A DNA stretch of 64,000 nucleotides from an uncultured Blastocatellia bacterium. GTDB lineage: Bacteria; Acidobacteriota; Blastocatellia; Chloracidobacteriales; Chloracidobacteriaceae. The notes below the pieces were generated by a model, which did not search any database, was not told the DNA's origin, and was given only the letters and a program-made list of their open reading frames with translations. The translations under genes and the position numbers were made by a program. Shown piece by piece: positions 55,361-64,000 of this stretch (position 1 is the stretch's first letter; the number at the start of each line of letters is the position of its first letter). The DNA lies in the NCBI GenBank assembly GCA_937934745.1, contig CALGZC010000055.1:1-64000 (forward strand), given 5' to 3'.

Positions 55361-56548
55361 ATGAAAGCTTGTCCGAAGTGCGAAACGCTGTGGGATGATG
55401 GCAAGCGATTTTGTCCTTACCATGGGTTGCTGCTAACGCCTGTGGCCGAGCCGGCGGCGACGGCTCCACCGATGGCCACATCCACGGACGCCGAACGCAC
55501 GGTCAGAATGAGTGACGAGGAACGGGCGCAACTGTTTACGCCGCAGTTGCCGACCGTAGAAAAGGCCGCTCCGGGGCGGCTGGCCGTCACCGTTGAAATC
55601 GAAGACCCGCCCACAACCAAGTCACCGAGGCAGGCGACACCGGCTGCGCCGCCGGTGGAATTCGATCCCCTGATCCCTCCGACGGTGGTTGTCCCGCGCT
55701 CCGCGCTCCCATCGTTGCAGGACATGATTGCCTCCGCGGTAGCGCTGCCGGCGGAAGCTGTTATGCCGGCAGGAACTTCGCCGCCGGTGTCACCGGTAAC
55801 CTCAGGACTGTCAGAAGAAGCGTCACCGCGCACTGCGGTAGCGATGTCACCGTCAACCGTGTCGGCTGATGCTTCATCCACCGTCGCCCAGCTTGAGCTG
55901 CAAGGCAGAGCGCCTGGCCCATCGGCGGCCACGCCACCGCCACCGGCGGCATTGCCTGAGGATGATGTCGGGTTCATTCTCGATCTCGGTGAGAAGACCG
56001 CCTCCCACCCGCCGGCGCCGCCGGCCGAGGAAAAGCCAGCGCCGCCTGAGCCTCGGACGCCCAACCTGACGCCTTCGTCCGTTCCGGCGCTCGTATCACC
56101 GTCGCCGACCGTCAAGCGCCGCACGGCGGTGCAGTATTTCAAGTTGTTCAACGAGCGCAAGAAAATCATCCAACAGTTCGTTCACGGGCTGGACTCGAAG
56201 AAGGTCAAGGTTACCGAAGGACATAGCAACCAGGAAGATCATCTGATGCACCGCTACGACCTGGCCTTCCGTGCGTTAGGAACGGTGCGGACGTTCCCGG
56301 TAGTCATCATTTTGCAACGCAAGCCGGTCTATGACCTGGTTACGTCAGTTGACCTGTATGAAATTGCGGAATCCCCGCTGCTCCGGGCGGAACGCACAAA
56401 GAGTCTCGGTGGCGAGTGCAAGTCCACGCCCAACGGCGTGATTTATCACCTTTCGTATGGCGAAGACTTGCCAAGCGAGGCGCTCGGCCCCTGGCTCGCT
56501 AAGACGTTTCAGGCAATTGTGGCCCTGCTTCCGGGCGCCGATTTGTAG
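55361..56548 (+). CDS. hypothetical protein, N-terminal zinc-ribbon-like motif and Pro/Ala-rich linker
   Basis: MKACPKCETLWDDGKRFCPYHG then low-complexity P/A/T-rich region and a C-terminal folded region. Confidence 0.65.
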   Translation: MKACPKCETLWDDGKRFCPYHGLLLTPVAEPAATAPPMATSTDAERTVRMSDEERAQLFTPQLPTVEKAAPGRLAVTVEIEDPPTTKSPRQATPAAPPVEFDPLIPPTVVVPRSALPSLQDMIASAVALPAEAVMPAGTSPPVSPVTSGLSEEASPRTAVAMSPSTVSADASSTVAQLELQGRAPGPSAATPPPPAALPEDDVGFILDLGEKTASHPPAPPAEEKPAPPEPRTPNLTPSSVPALVSPSPTVKRRTAVQYFKLFNERKKIIQQFVHGLDSKKVKVTEGHSNQEDHLMHRYDLAFRALGTVRTFPVVIILQRKPVYDLVTSVDLYEIAESPLLRAERTKSLGGECKSTPNGVIYHLSYGEDLPSEALGPWLAKTFQAIVALLPGADL

Positions 56549-56560
56549 CGACACCAATGG

Positions 56561-57592
56561 ATGCCACCAATGGATGCCAGTGCAGTGCCTGATGCGGAAC
56601 TTCTTAATGTCCCGGCGACGGCAGCCGGCCTGCGGCTGGATGTCTTTCTCGCCGAACGGTTAGGCATCAGCCGGGCGCGCGTTCAGCGGGCCATTGATGA
56701 AGGCGACGTGCGTGTCAACGGGCGTCCGGCGCGCTCCAGTTACCGTGTCGTGCCAGGTGATGACATTGACGCCAACATTCCTGCGCCGTTGACGACCGAT
56801 CTTGTGCCGGAAAACCTACCGCTGACGATTCTATTTGAAGACGAAGACATCATCGTGCTCGACAAGCCGGCGGGGTTGGTTGTACACCCCGCGGCCGGCA
56901 TCACCGGCGGAACGCTGGCCAACGCGCTCGCCTTTCACTTTGGCAGCCGACGGCCGGGTGGGGCGCCGCTGCGGCCGGGGATTGTCCATCGTCTTGACCG
57001 GGACACTTCAGGCGTTATGGTCGTCGCGAAAACCGACGCGGCACTTGAGCATTTGGCCGCGCAGTTTCGGGCGCGCACCGTGGAGAAACGTTACATCGCG
57101 CTCGTCCATGGCGACCTTGCCGGATCCGGCATCATTGACGCCCCCATTGCCCGTGACCGTAAGGCTCGGCTCAGGATGACCGTCGATCCGAACGGACGCC
57201 CGGCGCAGTCGCGCTATACCGCCGTTCGGCGGTTGGGTGTTGTGACGTTGCTTGAGGTTCAAATCAAAACCGGGCGAACACATCAGATTCGCGTTCACTG
57301 TGCGCACCTACGGCATCCGGTGGTCGGCGATCCGCTGTACGCTCAGGGACGTGATCAGCAGTTGCGTGACGCGGTGCAGCGTCAGGCAGTGATGCGTCTT
57401 GGACGGCAGTTTCTGCATGCGGCGCAACTGGCCTTTGTGCATCCGACCACCGGACATCACCTGCGATTTACCTCGGCACTCCCGTCCGACCTCCGGGATT
57501 GCCTCGGTGTTTTCGCCCAGCAGGACGTTGTGCCGGAGGTCATGCCCATCTGTTTGCCATCCCCACAACAGGACGGTCGGATGACGCAATAA
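56561..57592 (+). CDS. rluD: RluD-family 23S rRNA pseudouridine synthase
   Basis: S4 domain RLDVFLAERLGISRARVQRAIDEGDVRVNG; PGIVHRLDRDTSGVMVVAKT; KTGRTHQIRVH; exact ATG uncertain. Confidence 0.93.
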   Translation: MPPMDASAVPDAELLNVPATAAGLRLDVFLAERLGISRARVQRAIDEGDVRVNGRPARSSYRVVPGDDIDANIPAPLTTDLVPENLPLTILFEDEDIIVLDKPAGLVVHPAAGITGGTLANALAFHFGSRRPGGAPLRPGIVHRLDRDTSGVMVVAKTDAALEHLAAQFRARTVEKRYIALVHGDLAGSGIIDAPIARDRKARLRMTVDPNGRPAQSRYTAVRRLGVVTLLEVQIKTGRTHQIRVHCAHLRHPVVGDPLYAQGRDQQLRDAVQRQAVMRLGRQFLHAAQLAFVHPTTGHHLRFTSALPSDLRDCLGVFAQQDVVPEVMPICLPSPQQDGRMTQ

Positions 57593-57723
57593 CATACTGC
57601 GTCAAAAAGCGTCATGCGGTGTGTCTCGCGGGCCTTGGCAACACGGCTAGGTCGGAGTAAAGTTAGTTTCCCAACGTTCCCGCCTCCACATCCCCCGACA
57701 CCAAGGTTACAAGGAGTTGCAAT

Positions 57724-59226
57724 ATGGTTGCACCAGCCGCTGCGACGTATGAAGTCGCCCCGGAAGTCAAGTCATTTGTAGAAAAAACACGCCTCCTGCT
57801 GATTGACGGTCAGTGGGTTGAATCCAAGCGTGGGCAGGTTTTTAAGGTCTACAACCCGGCCAACGGAGAAGTCCTTGCCCACGTCGCCGAAGGCAACGCC
57901 GAGGATATTGACCTGGCCGTGAAAGCTGCTCGGCGCGCTTTTGAGGAAGGTCCCTGGCGCAAGATCACGCCCTCGGAGCGGGGGCGGTTGCTGTGGAAGC
58001 TGGCCGATTTGGTCGAGCAGCATCTGGAGGAATTTGCGCAACTGGAAACTCTAGACAACGGCAAGCCGCTGACCGTTTCGCGGGTTGCCGACGTGCCGTT
58101 GGCGGTGGACCTGTTCCGTTACATGGCGGGGTGGGCGACCAAAATTGAGGGCGAGACCATCCCTCTGTCTGTTCCGGGAGGGCAGTATCTGGCCTATACC
58201 CTGAAGGAGCCGGTCGGCGTTGTCGGGCAAATCATTCCGTGGAACTTTCCGTTGCTGATGGCGGCGTGGAAGCTAGGTCCGGCGCTGGCTACCGGATGTA
58301 CGGTGGTGCTCAAGCCGGCGGAGGAAACGCCGCTGTCGGCACTGCGGCTGGGAGAACTGATCCTGGAGGCGGGTTTCCCGCCGGGCGTGGTCAACATCGT
58401 CCCCGGCTACGGCGAAACGGCCGGCGCTGCGCTGGCAGCCCATCCCGATGTGGACAAGGTGGCGTTCACCGGCTCAACCGAGGTCGGCAAGCTCATCGTG
58501 CAGGCTGCGGCAGGTAACCTCAAGAAGGTCACACTCGAACTGGGGGGCAAGTCGCCGAACATTGTCTTCAAGGATGCCGATTTGTCGGTTGCCATCGAAG
58601 GTGCTGCCAACGCCATTTTCTTCAACCATGGTCAGTGCTGTGTCGCCGGGTCGCGGCTCTTCGTGGAGGAAGACATCTTTGACGACGTTGTGGCCGGGGT
58701 CAGTGAAATTGCCAAGCGAATCCGCGTTGGCGAAGGGTTCGATCCGGCGACACAGATGGGGCCGCTGGTGTCAGAAACACAGCTCCGGCGCGTCACGGGC
58801 TACATTGACTCCGGCCTCAAAGACGGCGCCAAAGCCGTAGTCGGTGGTACACGGGTCGGTGATGCGGGTTACTTTGTCGCGCCGACGGTGTTGACCGACG
58901 TCAATGACACCATGAAGGTGTGTCAGGAGGAGATTTTCGGCCCCGTTGTAGCCGCCATGAAATTCTCTGACATTCGAGAAGTTAGCCTGCGCGCCAATAA
59001 TACGATCTATGGCCTTGGTGCCGGCATTTGGACACGCGACATCAACAAAGCCCATGCCTTGGCAGCAGAAATCAAGGCCGGAACGGTTTGGATCAACTGC
59101 TACAACGTGTTTGATGCGGCATTGCCGTTCGGTGGGTACAAGCAATCCGGCTGGGGACGCGAAATGGGCGGCGCGGTACTTGACGCCTATACCCAGACCA
59201 AATCGGTGTGCATTAAGCTCGGGTAG
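57724..59226 (+). CDS. aldehyde dehydrogenase
   Basis: [24 protein letters not shown]...[18 protein letters not shown]...[22 protein letters not shown] upstream. Confidence 0.96.
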   Translation: MVAPAAATYEVAPEVKSFVEKTRLLLIDGQWVESKRGQVFKVYNPANGEVLAHVAEGNAEDIDLAVKAARRAFEEGPWRKITPSERGRLLWKLADLVEQHLEEFAQLETLDNGKPLTVSRVADVPLAVDLFRYMAGWATKIEGETIPLSVPGGQYLAYTLKEPVGVVGQIIPWNFPLLMAAWKLGPALATGCTVVLKPAEETPLSALRLGELILEAGFPPGVVNIVPGYGETAGAALAAHPDVDKVAFTGSTEVGKLIVQAAAGNLKKVTLELGGKSPNIVFKDADLSVAIEGAANAIFFNHGQCCVAGSRLFVEEDIFDDVVAGVSEIAKRIRVGEGFDPATQMGPLVSETQLRRVTGYIDSGLKDGAKAVVGGTRVGDAGYFVAPTVLTDVNDTMKVCQEEIFGPVVAAMKFSDIREVSLRANNTIYGLGAGIWTRDINKAHALAAEIKAGTVWINCYNVFDAALPFGGYKQSGWGREMGGAVLDAYTQTKSVCIKLG

Positions 59227-59262
59227 CTACACCACATCCCGATCCGCAACCGAGGGGCGCGC

Positions 59263-60156
59263 TTGGGTGGCGCGTCCCTCCTTAATGCCTTATGTGAGGC
59301 TGCTGTGTTTGCACACGATTTACTGGCTGGGAAGGTCATTGTGGTCACTGGCGGCGGTACGGGACTCGGACGGAGCATGGCGCTGCGGTTTGCCGAGCTG
59401 GGGGCGCGTGTCGCGGTGTTAGGGCGGCGACCGGAGCCGCTGGCGGAAGTCGTCCAGGCAATTGCTGCCGGTGGTGGCGACGCGCTGGCCATCAACGCCG
59501 ACGTCCGTGATGCTGCCCGCGTCAACGCTGCCGTCGAAGAAGTGTTGGCCCACTTTGGCGCGATCCACGTTCTGGTCAACAACGCGGCCGGTAACTTCCT
59601 TGCCCTCACCGAGACATTGTCGCCGAATGCTTTCAACGCCGTGGTCGGCATTGTTCTCAACGGCACATTTCACTGCACATCGGCCGTCGGCAAGCACATG
59701 ATCGCGCGGGGGACAGGCGGTTGTATTCTGAACATCGTGGCCACGTATGCCTGGACAGGCGCGGCCTATGTCGTGCCGTCGGTGTGTGCCAAGGCGGGCG
59801 TCCTGGCTATGACACGGGCGCTGGCTGTGGAATGGGGCCGGTACCGCATTCGGCTCAACGCCATTGCGCCGGGTCCGTTCCCGACAGAAGGTGCCTGGTC
59901 GCGGTTGATGTTGCCGGGGATGGACGAAGAGGGTCGGCGGCGCAACCCGACCGGTCGCTTTGGCGACCCGACCGAGTTGGCCAACTTGGCTGCCTATCTG
60001 GTGAGTGATGCTGCAGGCTACATCAACGGCGAGTGCGTCACCATAGACGGTGGGGAGTGGCTGATGGGCCAGTCGTTCAACGCTTTGACGTTGCTCCCAC
60101 CGGAGCAGTTCCAAGCAATGGTTGCGGCGCTGCGTCCGCCAAAACCATCCGCCTGA
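59263..60156 (+). CDS. SDR-family oxidoreductase (dienoyl-CoA reductase-like)
   Basis: VIVVTGGGTGLGRSMALRFAELGARVAVLGR...NNAAGNFL...CAKAGVLAMTRALAVEWG; true start may be internal. Confidence 0.9.
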   Translation: MGGASLLNALCEAAVFAHDLLAGKVIVVTGGGTGLGRSMALRFAELGARVAVLGRRPEPLAEVVQAIAAGGGDALAINADVRDAARVNAAVEEVLAHFGAIHVLVNNAAGNFLALTETLSPNAFNAVVGIVLNGTFHCTSAVGKHMIARGTGGCILNIVATYAWTGAAYVVPSVCAKAGVLAMTRALAVEWGRYRIRLNAIAPGPFPTEGAWSRLMLPGMDEEGRRRNPTGRFGDPTELANLAAYLVSDAAGYINGECVTIDGGEWLMGQSFNALTLLPPEQFQAMVAALRPPKPSA

Positions 60157-60534
60157 GGAATCTGCCTGAGAATGGGTGACCCTGCTGCCGAGTGGAGCTT
60201 CAAGCGAAGCGTGCGAGAGCAGATAGGGCGACCGGTGAGCGTCGAGCTGGCTTGGCTACGGCCGGTCAAGTGGCTTTCAACGACGTACCCGAGCCGGGGC
60301 CTGCGCCGGCAAGCGGCTGCCTCCGATGCTGACCGGTCTCTTGCCCGGTACCTTGCTCAGTTTGCAGTCCCTGGCGGCACGTGGGGCGGCGTTTCAGGTG
60401 CCGCCTATGTTACCCGGCGTCATGCCGCAGGCACGGTGCCCCCGCTTCCTCTGAGTATGCCGTCCGGGCGGATCAACGCAGCCGGTCTGCACCGAGGCAA
60501 GGTCAGGCCGGCCAACGTCAGGTCGGCCGGCGAC

Positions 60535-61851
60535 CTAGGCTTTGACGACCTTGTGCCGCCGAAGTTCTGCCGGAACCAGCGCGCAGGCGTTCCGCGTGTC
60601 AATAACCAACGGCGCGTGCGTAACGACGAAAGCATAGTCAATGACGTCGTGGGCCGTGCAGATCACAACGGCGTCGCTTTGTGCCAGGGTATCGGCGGTG
60701 AGTGGTACGGAGAGCGTCCCGGCGTAGTCGGGGTACTCCCGCATCGGTGGAGCGATGGGAATATACGGGTCGTGATACCGAACGTTTGCCTGCCGCGCCC
60801 GCAGCATATCCCAGATGGCAAACGTCGGTGATTCGCGCGGATCGTCCACATTTTTCTTGTACGCCAGTCCCAGGAGCAGGATGTTGGCCCCGCGCAGCGG
60901 TTTTCCTTCGTCCGAAAGGGCTTCGAGCAGGCGCATGACGACATAGCGCGGCATACTCGTATTGATGTCGCCGGCCAGTTCGATGAATTTCGTCTGGACG
61001 CCGAACTCGCGTGCCTTCCAGGTCAAATAAAATGGGTCAATCGGGATGCAGTGTCCGCCCAGGCCCGGCCCCGGCTCAAACTTCATATAGCCGAACGGTT
61101 TGGTTTTGGCCGCCTCCAGCACTTCCCACACGTCAATGCCCATGGCGTCGAAGACGATTTTGAGTTCATTGACCATGGCGATGTTGACACACCGGAAGAT
61201 GTTTTCAACAAGCTTGGTCGCTTCGGCAATACGCGGTGAAGAGACCGGTACGAGGGTGCGGACGGCATGCCGGTAAAGGCTGATCCCGACGGCGAGACAG
61301 TCGGCGGTCAAGCCACCAATCACTTTGGGAATCTCGCGCGTTCCAAAGTCGGGATTACCGGGGTCTTCGCGTTCTGGGGAATAGACGACGTGAAAATCGA
61401 GTCCGGCGCGCAGGCCTGATCCCCGCTCAAGTCGGGGAACTAGTTCTTCTTCTGTTGTGCCTGGGTACGTGGTGGACTCCAAACTGATGAGCTGGCCACG
61501 GCGGATGTGGGGGGCAATGGCGTCGGCTGTGCGGGTGATGAAGGACAAGTCCGGCTCACGGTGCGCCGTCAGCGGTGTTGGAACACAAATTACGATGGCG
61601 TTGGCTTCGGTCAGGTAGGTGAAATCGCCCGTTGCCAGCAGGCGACCCGTGGCGACGGCTTCGGCTATCTCCGCTGCCGGAACGCTTTTGATATAACTGT
61701 GTCCGGCATTGACCGCCGCTGTCTTGCGCTCGTCAATGTCGAATCCGATGACGCGGCAGCCGCCGCGAATAAACTGTACGGCAAGGGGTAAGCCGACATA
61801 GCCCAACCCGATCACGCCAACTGTTGGAGGATGTGGACTATCGTAAGACAT
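60535..61851 (-). CDS. nucleotide-sugar (UDP-N-acetylglucosamine 6-type) dehydrogenase
   Basis: TVGVIGLGYVGLPLAVQF...ESTTYPGTTEE...PGPGLGGHCIPIDPFYL; start MSYDSPH. Confidence 0.93.
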   Translation of the reverse strand: MSYDSPHPPTVGVIGLGYVGLPLAVQFIRGGCRVIGFDIDERKTAAVNAGHSYIKSVPAAEIAEAVATGRLLATGDFTYLTEANAIVICVPTPLTAHREPDLSFITRTADAIAPHIRRGQLISLESTTYPGTTEEELVPRLERGSGLRAGLDFHVVYSPEREDPGNPDFGTREIPKVIGGLTADCLAVGISLYRHAVRTLVPVSSPRIAEATKLVENIFRCVNIAMVNELKIVFDAMGIDVWEVLEAAKTKPFGYMKFEPGPGLGGHCIPIDPFYLTWKAREFGVQTKFIELAGDINTSMPRYVVMRLLEALSDEGKPLRGANILLLGLAYKKNVDDPRESPTFAIWDMLRARQANVRYHDPYIPIAPPMREYPDYAGTLSVPLTADTLAQSDAVVICTAHDVIDYAFVVTHAPLVIDTRNACALVPAELRRHKVVKA

Positions 61852-61955
61852 GGCGCATTCCCTGTACGACTGCCTACCCTTTGGCCGGGTAGCCATGCAA
61901 CCCATAGCGTGTGCCGGAAACGAGCGTCAAGTTCGGCGCCGGCGTCTGACCGGCC

Positions 61956-63518
61956 ATGGTGCTAAGACTCCATACCCGGACAACACTGCTGGCATCAATC
62001 ATCACCGTGAGCATGCTCGGGGCCTTTGTCTGGCTGTCGAGCCGCGAACTGGGTCGCTTGCTGGCGGAAGAGCAGCGGGCGCGTGTCAAGCTCCACGCCG
62101 TCACCCTCGCCGAACAGATTGCGCGTTTGCCGGGTGAGCAAACAGGGCTGAATCGGTTAGTGACCGTGGCCAAAAACGCACGCTCGGGCGCTGTTGGGGT
62201 CCGTGTCTGGGAGCGCATTGGAAAGACTTACCAGGTGACGGCTGCCATTGTGGACGATGGTTTCCCGCCGCCCGACCCGGAGACGGTGGCTGCGTCACTG
62301 CGCATTCCGGCCGTGGCGAATTTGCCCCATAGACGCCGGCTGGCGGGTGAGGAAGGGGAAGCGTACTGGGTGTGTGTGCCGGTTAAGCGAACCGGGCGGG
62401 CAGAAGGGGCTCTCGAGTACGCCGAGCGGTTCGACGCTGCGCCGGGAGTTGTCACCCGTTATCAAACACTGGCGCTTTGGCTCGCGTTGGGATGTGTGGT
62501 GGCAATTACCCTGGTGATGAACTGGTTTTTCCGCCGTACCATTTACCGCCCCATGGAGCGGTTGCTCGAAGCCATGCACCGTGTCCAGCAGGGGGATTTG
62601 TCGGCCGTGATTGATGCCACGGGGACGGACGAGTTCGACCGATTGGCCGATGGCTACAACCAGATGCTGGCGCAGGTGCGTTCTATGACCGAGGAACGGG
62701 AGCGTCAACGGCAGTTGTTGGAGGAGCGTGTTGCCGAGGCGACGGCGGCGCTTTCGGAACGCAATGCGCAGCTTGAGGCGCTCAACCGCGAGCTGTGGGC
62801 AACCAGTCGCCGTTTGACAGACATGGAACGTCTGGCCGCGGCCGGGCAAACGGCCGCCCAACTGGCGCATGAAGTGGGGACGCCACTGAACCTGATCAGC
62901 GGCCATGTTCAGCTTCTCAGCGCCGACCTCAAGGATGATGCCAAAGCGCGCCTCCGGTTGGAGACCATCGGGGTGCAGATTGAGCGGATTGAACGCATTG
63001 TGCGCACGATGCTAGATCGGACGCGCCCCGATATCAGCGAACACCAACTGCTCGATGTGAATGTGGTGTTGCACCGGACGTTTGAGGTTATCCAACCGGC
63101 GCTGGAAGCCCGTCGGGTTCGTCTGGTAACGCAACTGGATGCGGTGCCGCTGCTGATCCGGGGTGTGGCCGACCAGTTACAGCAGGTGTTTATCAACTTG
63201 TTCAACAATGCTCTGGACGCGATGCCGGACGGCGGGCAACTCGCCGTGACGAGCGCCCGCTGGGAAAGCGGGACGGGGGTTGAACGATTCGTGGTTGAAG
63301 TTCGTGACACCGGACTGGGCATGGCGGAAAACATCCAGGCGCGTATCTTTGAGCCTTTCTTTACGACGAAGCCGCGCGGCAGTGGGACGGGTTTGGGGCT
63401 GGTGGTGGCGCGGCAGATCATTCGTGAGCACGGCGGCGACATCACGGTGACGAGCCGGCCCGGGTGTGGCACGACGGTTCGCCTTGAGTTGCCTCCGGCA
63501 GCGGAGTCGGTTGCATGA
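61956..63518 (+). CDS. membrane sensor histidine kinase with HAMP domain
   Basis: two TM segments, HAMP, HisKA LAHEVGTPLNLISGHVQLL, HATPase GTGLGLVVARQIIREHGG. Confidence 0.92.
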   Translation: MVLRLHTRTTLLASIITVSMLGAFVWLSSRELGRLLAEEQRARVKLHAVTLAEQIARLPGEQTGLNRLVTVAKNARSGAVGVRVWERIGKTYQVTAAIVDDGFPPPDPETVAASLRIPAVANLPHRRRLAGEEGEAYWVCVPVKRTGRAEGALEYAERFDAAPGVVTRYQTLALWLALGCVVAITLVMNWFFRRTIYRPMERLLEAMHRVQQGDLSAVIDATGTDEFDRLADGYNQMLAQVRSMTEERERQRQLLEERVAEATAALSERNAQLEALNRELWATSRRLTDMERLAAAGQTAAQLAHEVGTPLNLISGHVQLLSADLKDDAKARLRLETIGVQIERIERIVRTMLDRTRPDISEHQLLDVNVVLHRTFEVIQPALEARRVRLVTQLDAVPLLIRGVADQLQQVFINLFNNALDAMPDGGQLAVTSARWESGTGVERFVVEVRDTGLGMAENIQARIFEPFFTTKPRGSGTGLGLVVARQIIREHGGDITVTSRPGCGTTVRLELPPAAESVA

Positions 63519-64000
63519 TCCGACATATTCTCGTTGTCGATGACGATGCTGCTTCGTGTGAGTTACTACGTGAGATCTTTGCTGCTCGCGGATGGCAGGT
63601 GACGACGGCCACGACGCCGGCTGCCGCTCGCGCGCGCTTTGCGGAGCAAGTGTTCGATCTGGTGGTCAGCGACATCAACCTCGAAGCGGACGCCACCGGG
63701 CTTGATCTCCTCAAGGACTTCCAAGCGCGCTGTCCGGTCATTTTGGTAACGGGGTTTGGCACGCTGGACGCTGCCGTAGCCGCCACGCGCGATGGCGCCT
63801 GGGATTTCATCTCCAAGCCGTTCAAAGTCGAGGAGGTCATTGCCGCGGCCCAGTCGGCGCTTGCGCGCGGAACCGAAACGGCGCTCCCCCCGGTGGCTGC
63901 CATGGATACATCGGGGATGGTGGGACGCTCGGCCGCGATGGTGGCCCTGTATAAAGAAATTGCCCGCGTTGCGCCAACGCGCTCGGCAGTGCTCATCAGT
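63515..64000 (+). CDS. NtrC-type response regulator (partial, runs off window)
   Basis: ATGA overlap with histidine kinase; MIRHILVVDDDAASCELLREIFAARGWQVTTATTP..., then MVGRSAAMVALYKEIARVAPTRSAVLIS, start of a sigma-54 interaction domain. Confidence 0.88.
   Translation, partial: MIRHILVVDDDAASCELLREIFAARGWQVTTATTPAAARARFAEQVFDLVVSDINLEADATGLDLLKDFQARCPVILVTGFGTLDAAVAATRDGAWDFISKPFKVEEVIAAAQSALARGTETALPPVAAMDTSGMVGRSAAMVALYKEIARVAPTRSAVLIS

Overview
64 kb window of GC-rich bacterial chromosome with dense, operonic, core-type gene content. I saw no transposase, phage or CRISPR signature. Two Oar-like TonB-dependent receptors with N-terminal carboxypeptidase-regulatory domains, a BtaB/BtaA betaine-lipid pair and a CruF-type carotenoid gene suggest an acidobacterium, possibly Chloracidobacterium-like (inference, not verified). 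Recognisable content: peptide and amino-acid transporters, proC/proB, metY-metX-lysC, queF, plsY, ligA, beta-oxidation enzymes (thiolase, FadJ-like), nucleotide-sugar epimerases/dehydrogenase, two-component and SpoIIE-type signalling proteins, and one tRNA-Phe(GAA). The strongest hidden signals: (1) Two genes interrupted by an in-frame UGA that look like genuine selenoproteins: a GrdB/PrdB-family protein (18561-19292, minus) and a peroxiredoxin-like protein (54761-55285, plus). Both read U-P-x-C at the redox motif. Both have a perfect stem-loop with the same GGUCG apical loop at bacterial-SECIS distance. The ORF track splits both. (2) A SAM-II-like riboswitch upstream of metY, followed by a 13-bp hairpin that can pair with the aptamer 3' strand. 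(3) An 821-aa protein resembling the C-terminal part of propionyl-CoA synthase that begins in the middle of its crotonase domain. All calls come from reading the sequence and protein motifs; no database search or folding program was run.
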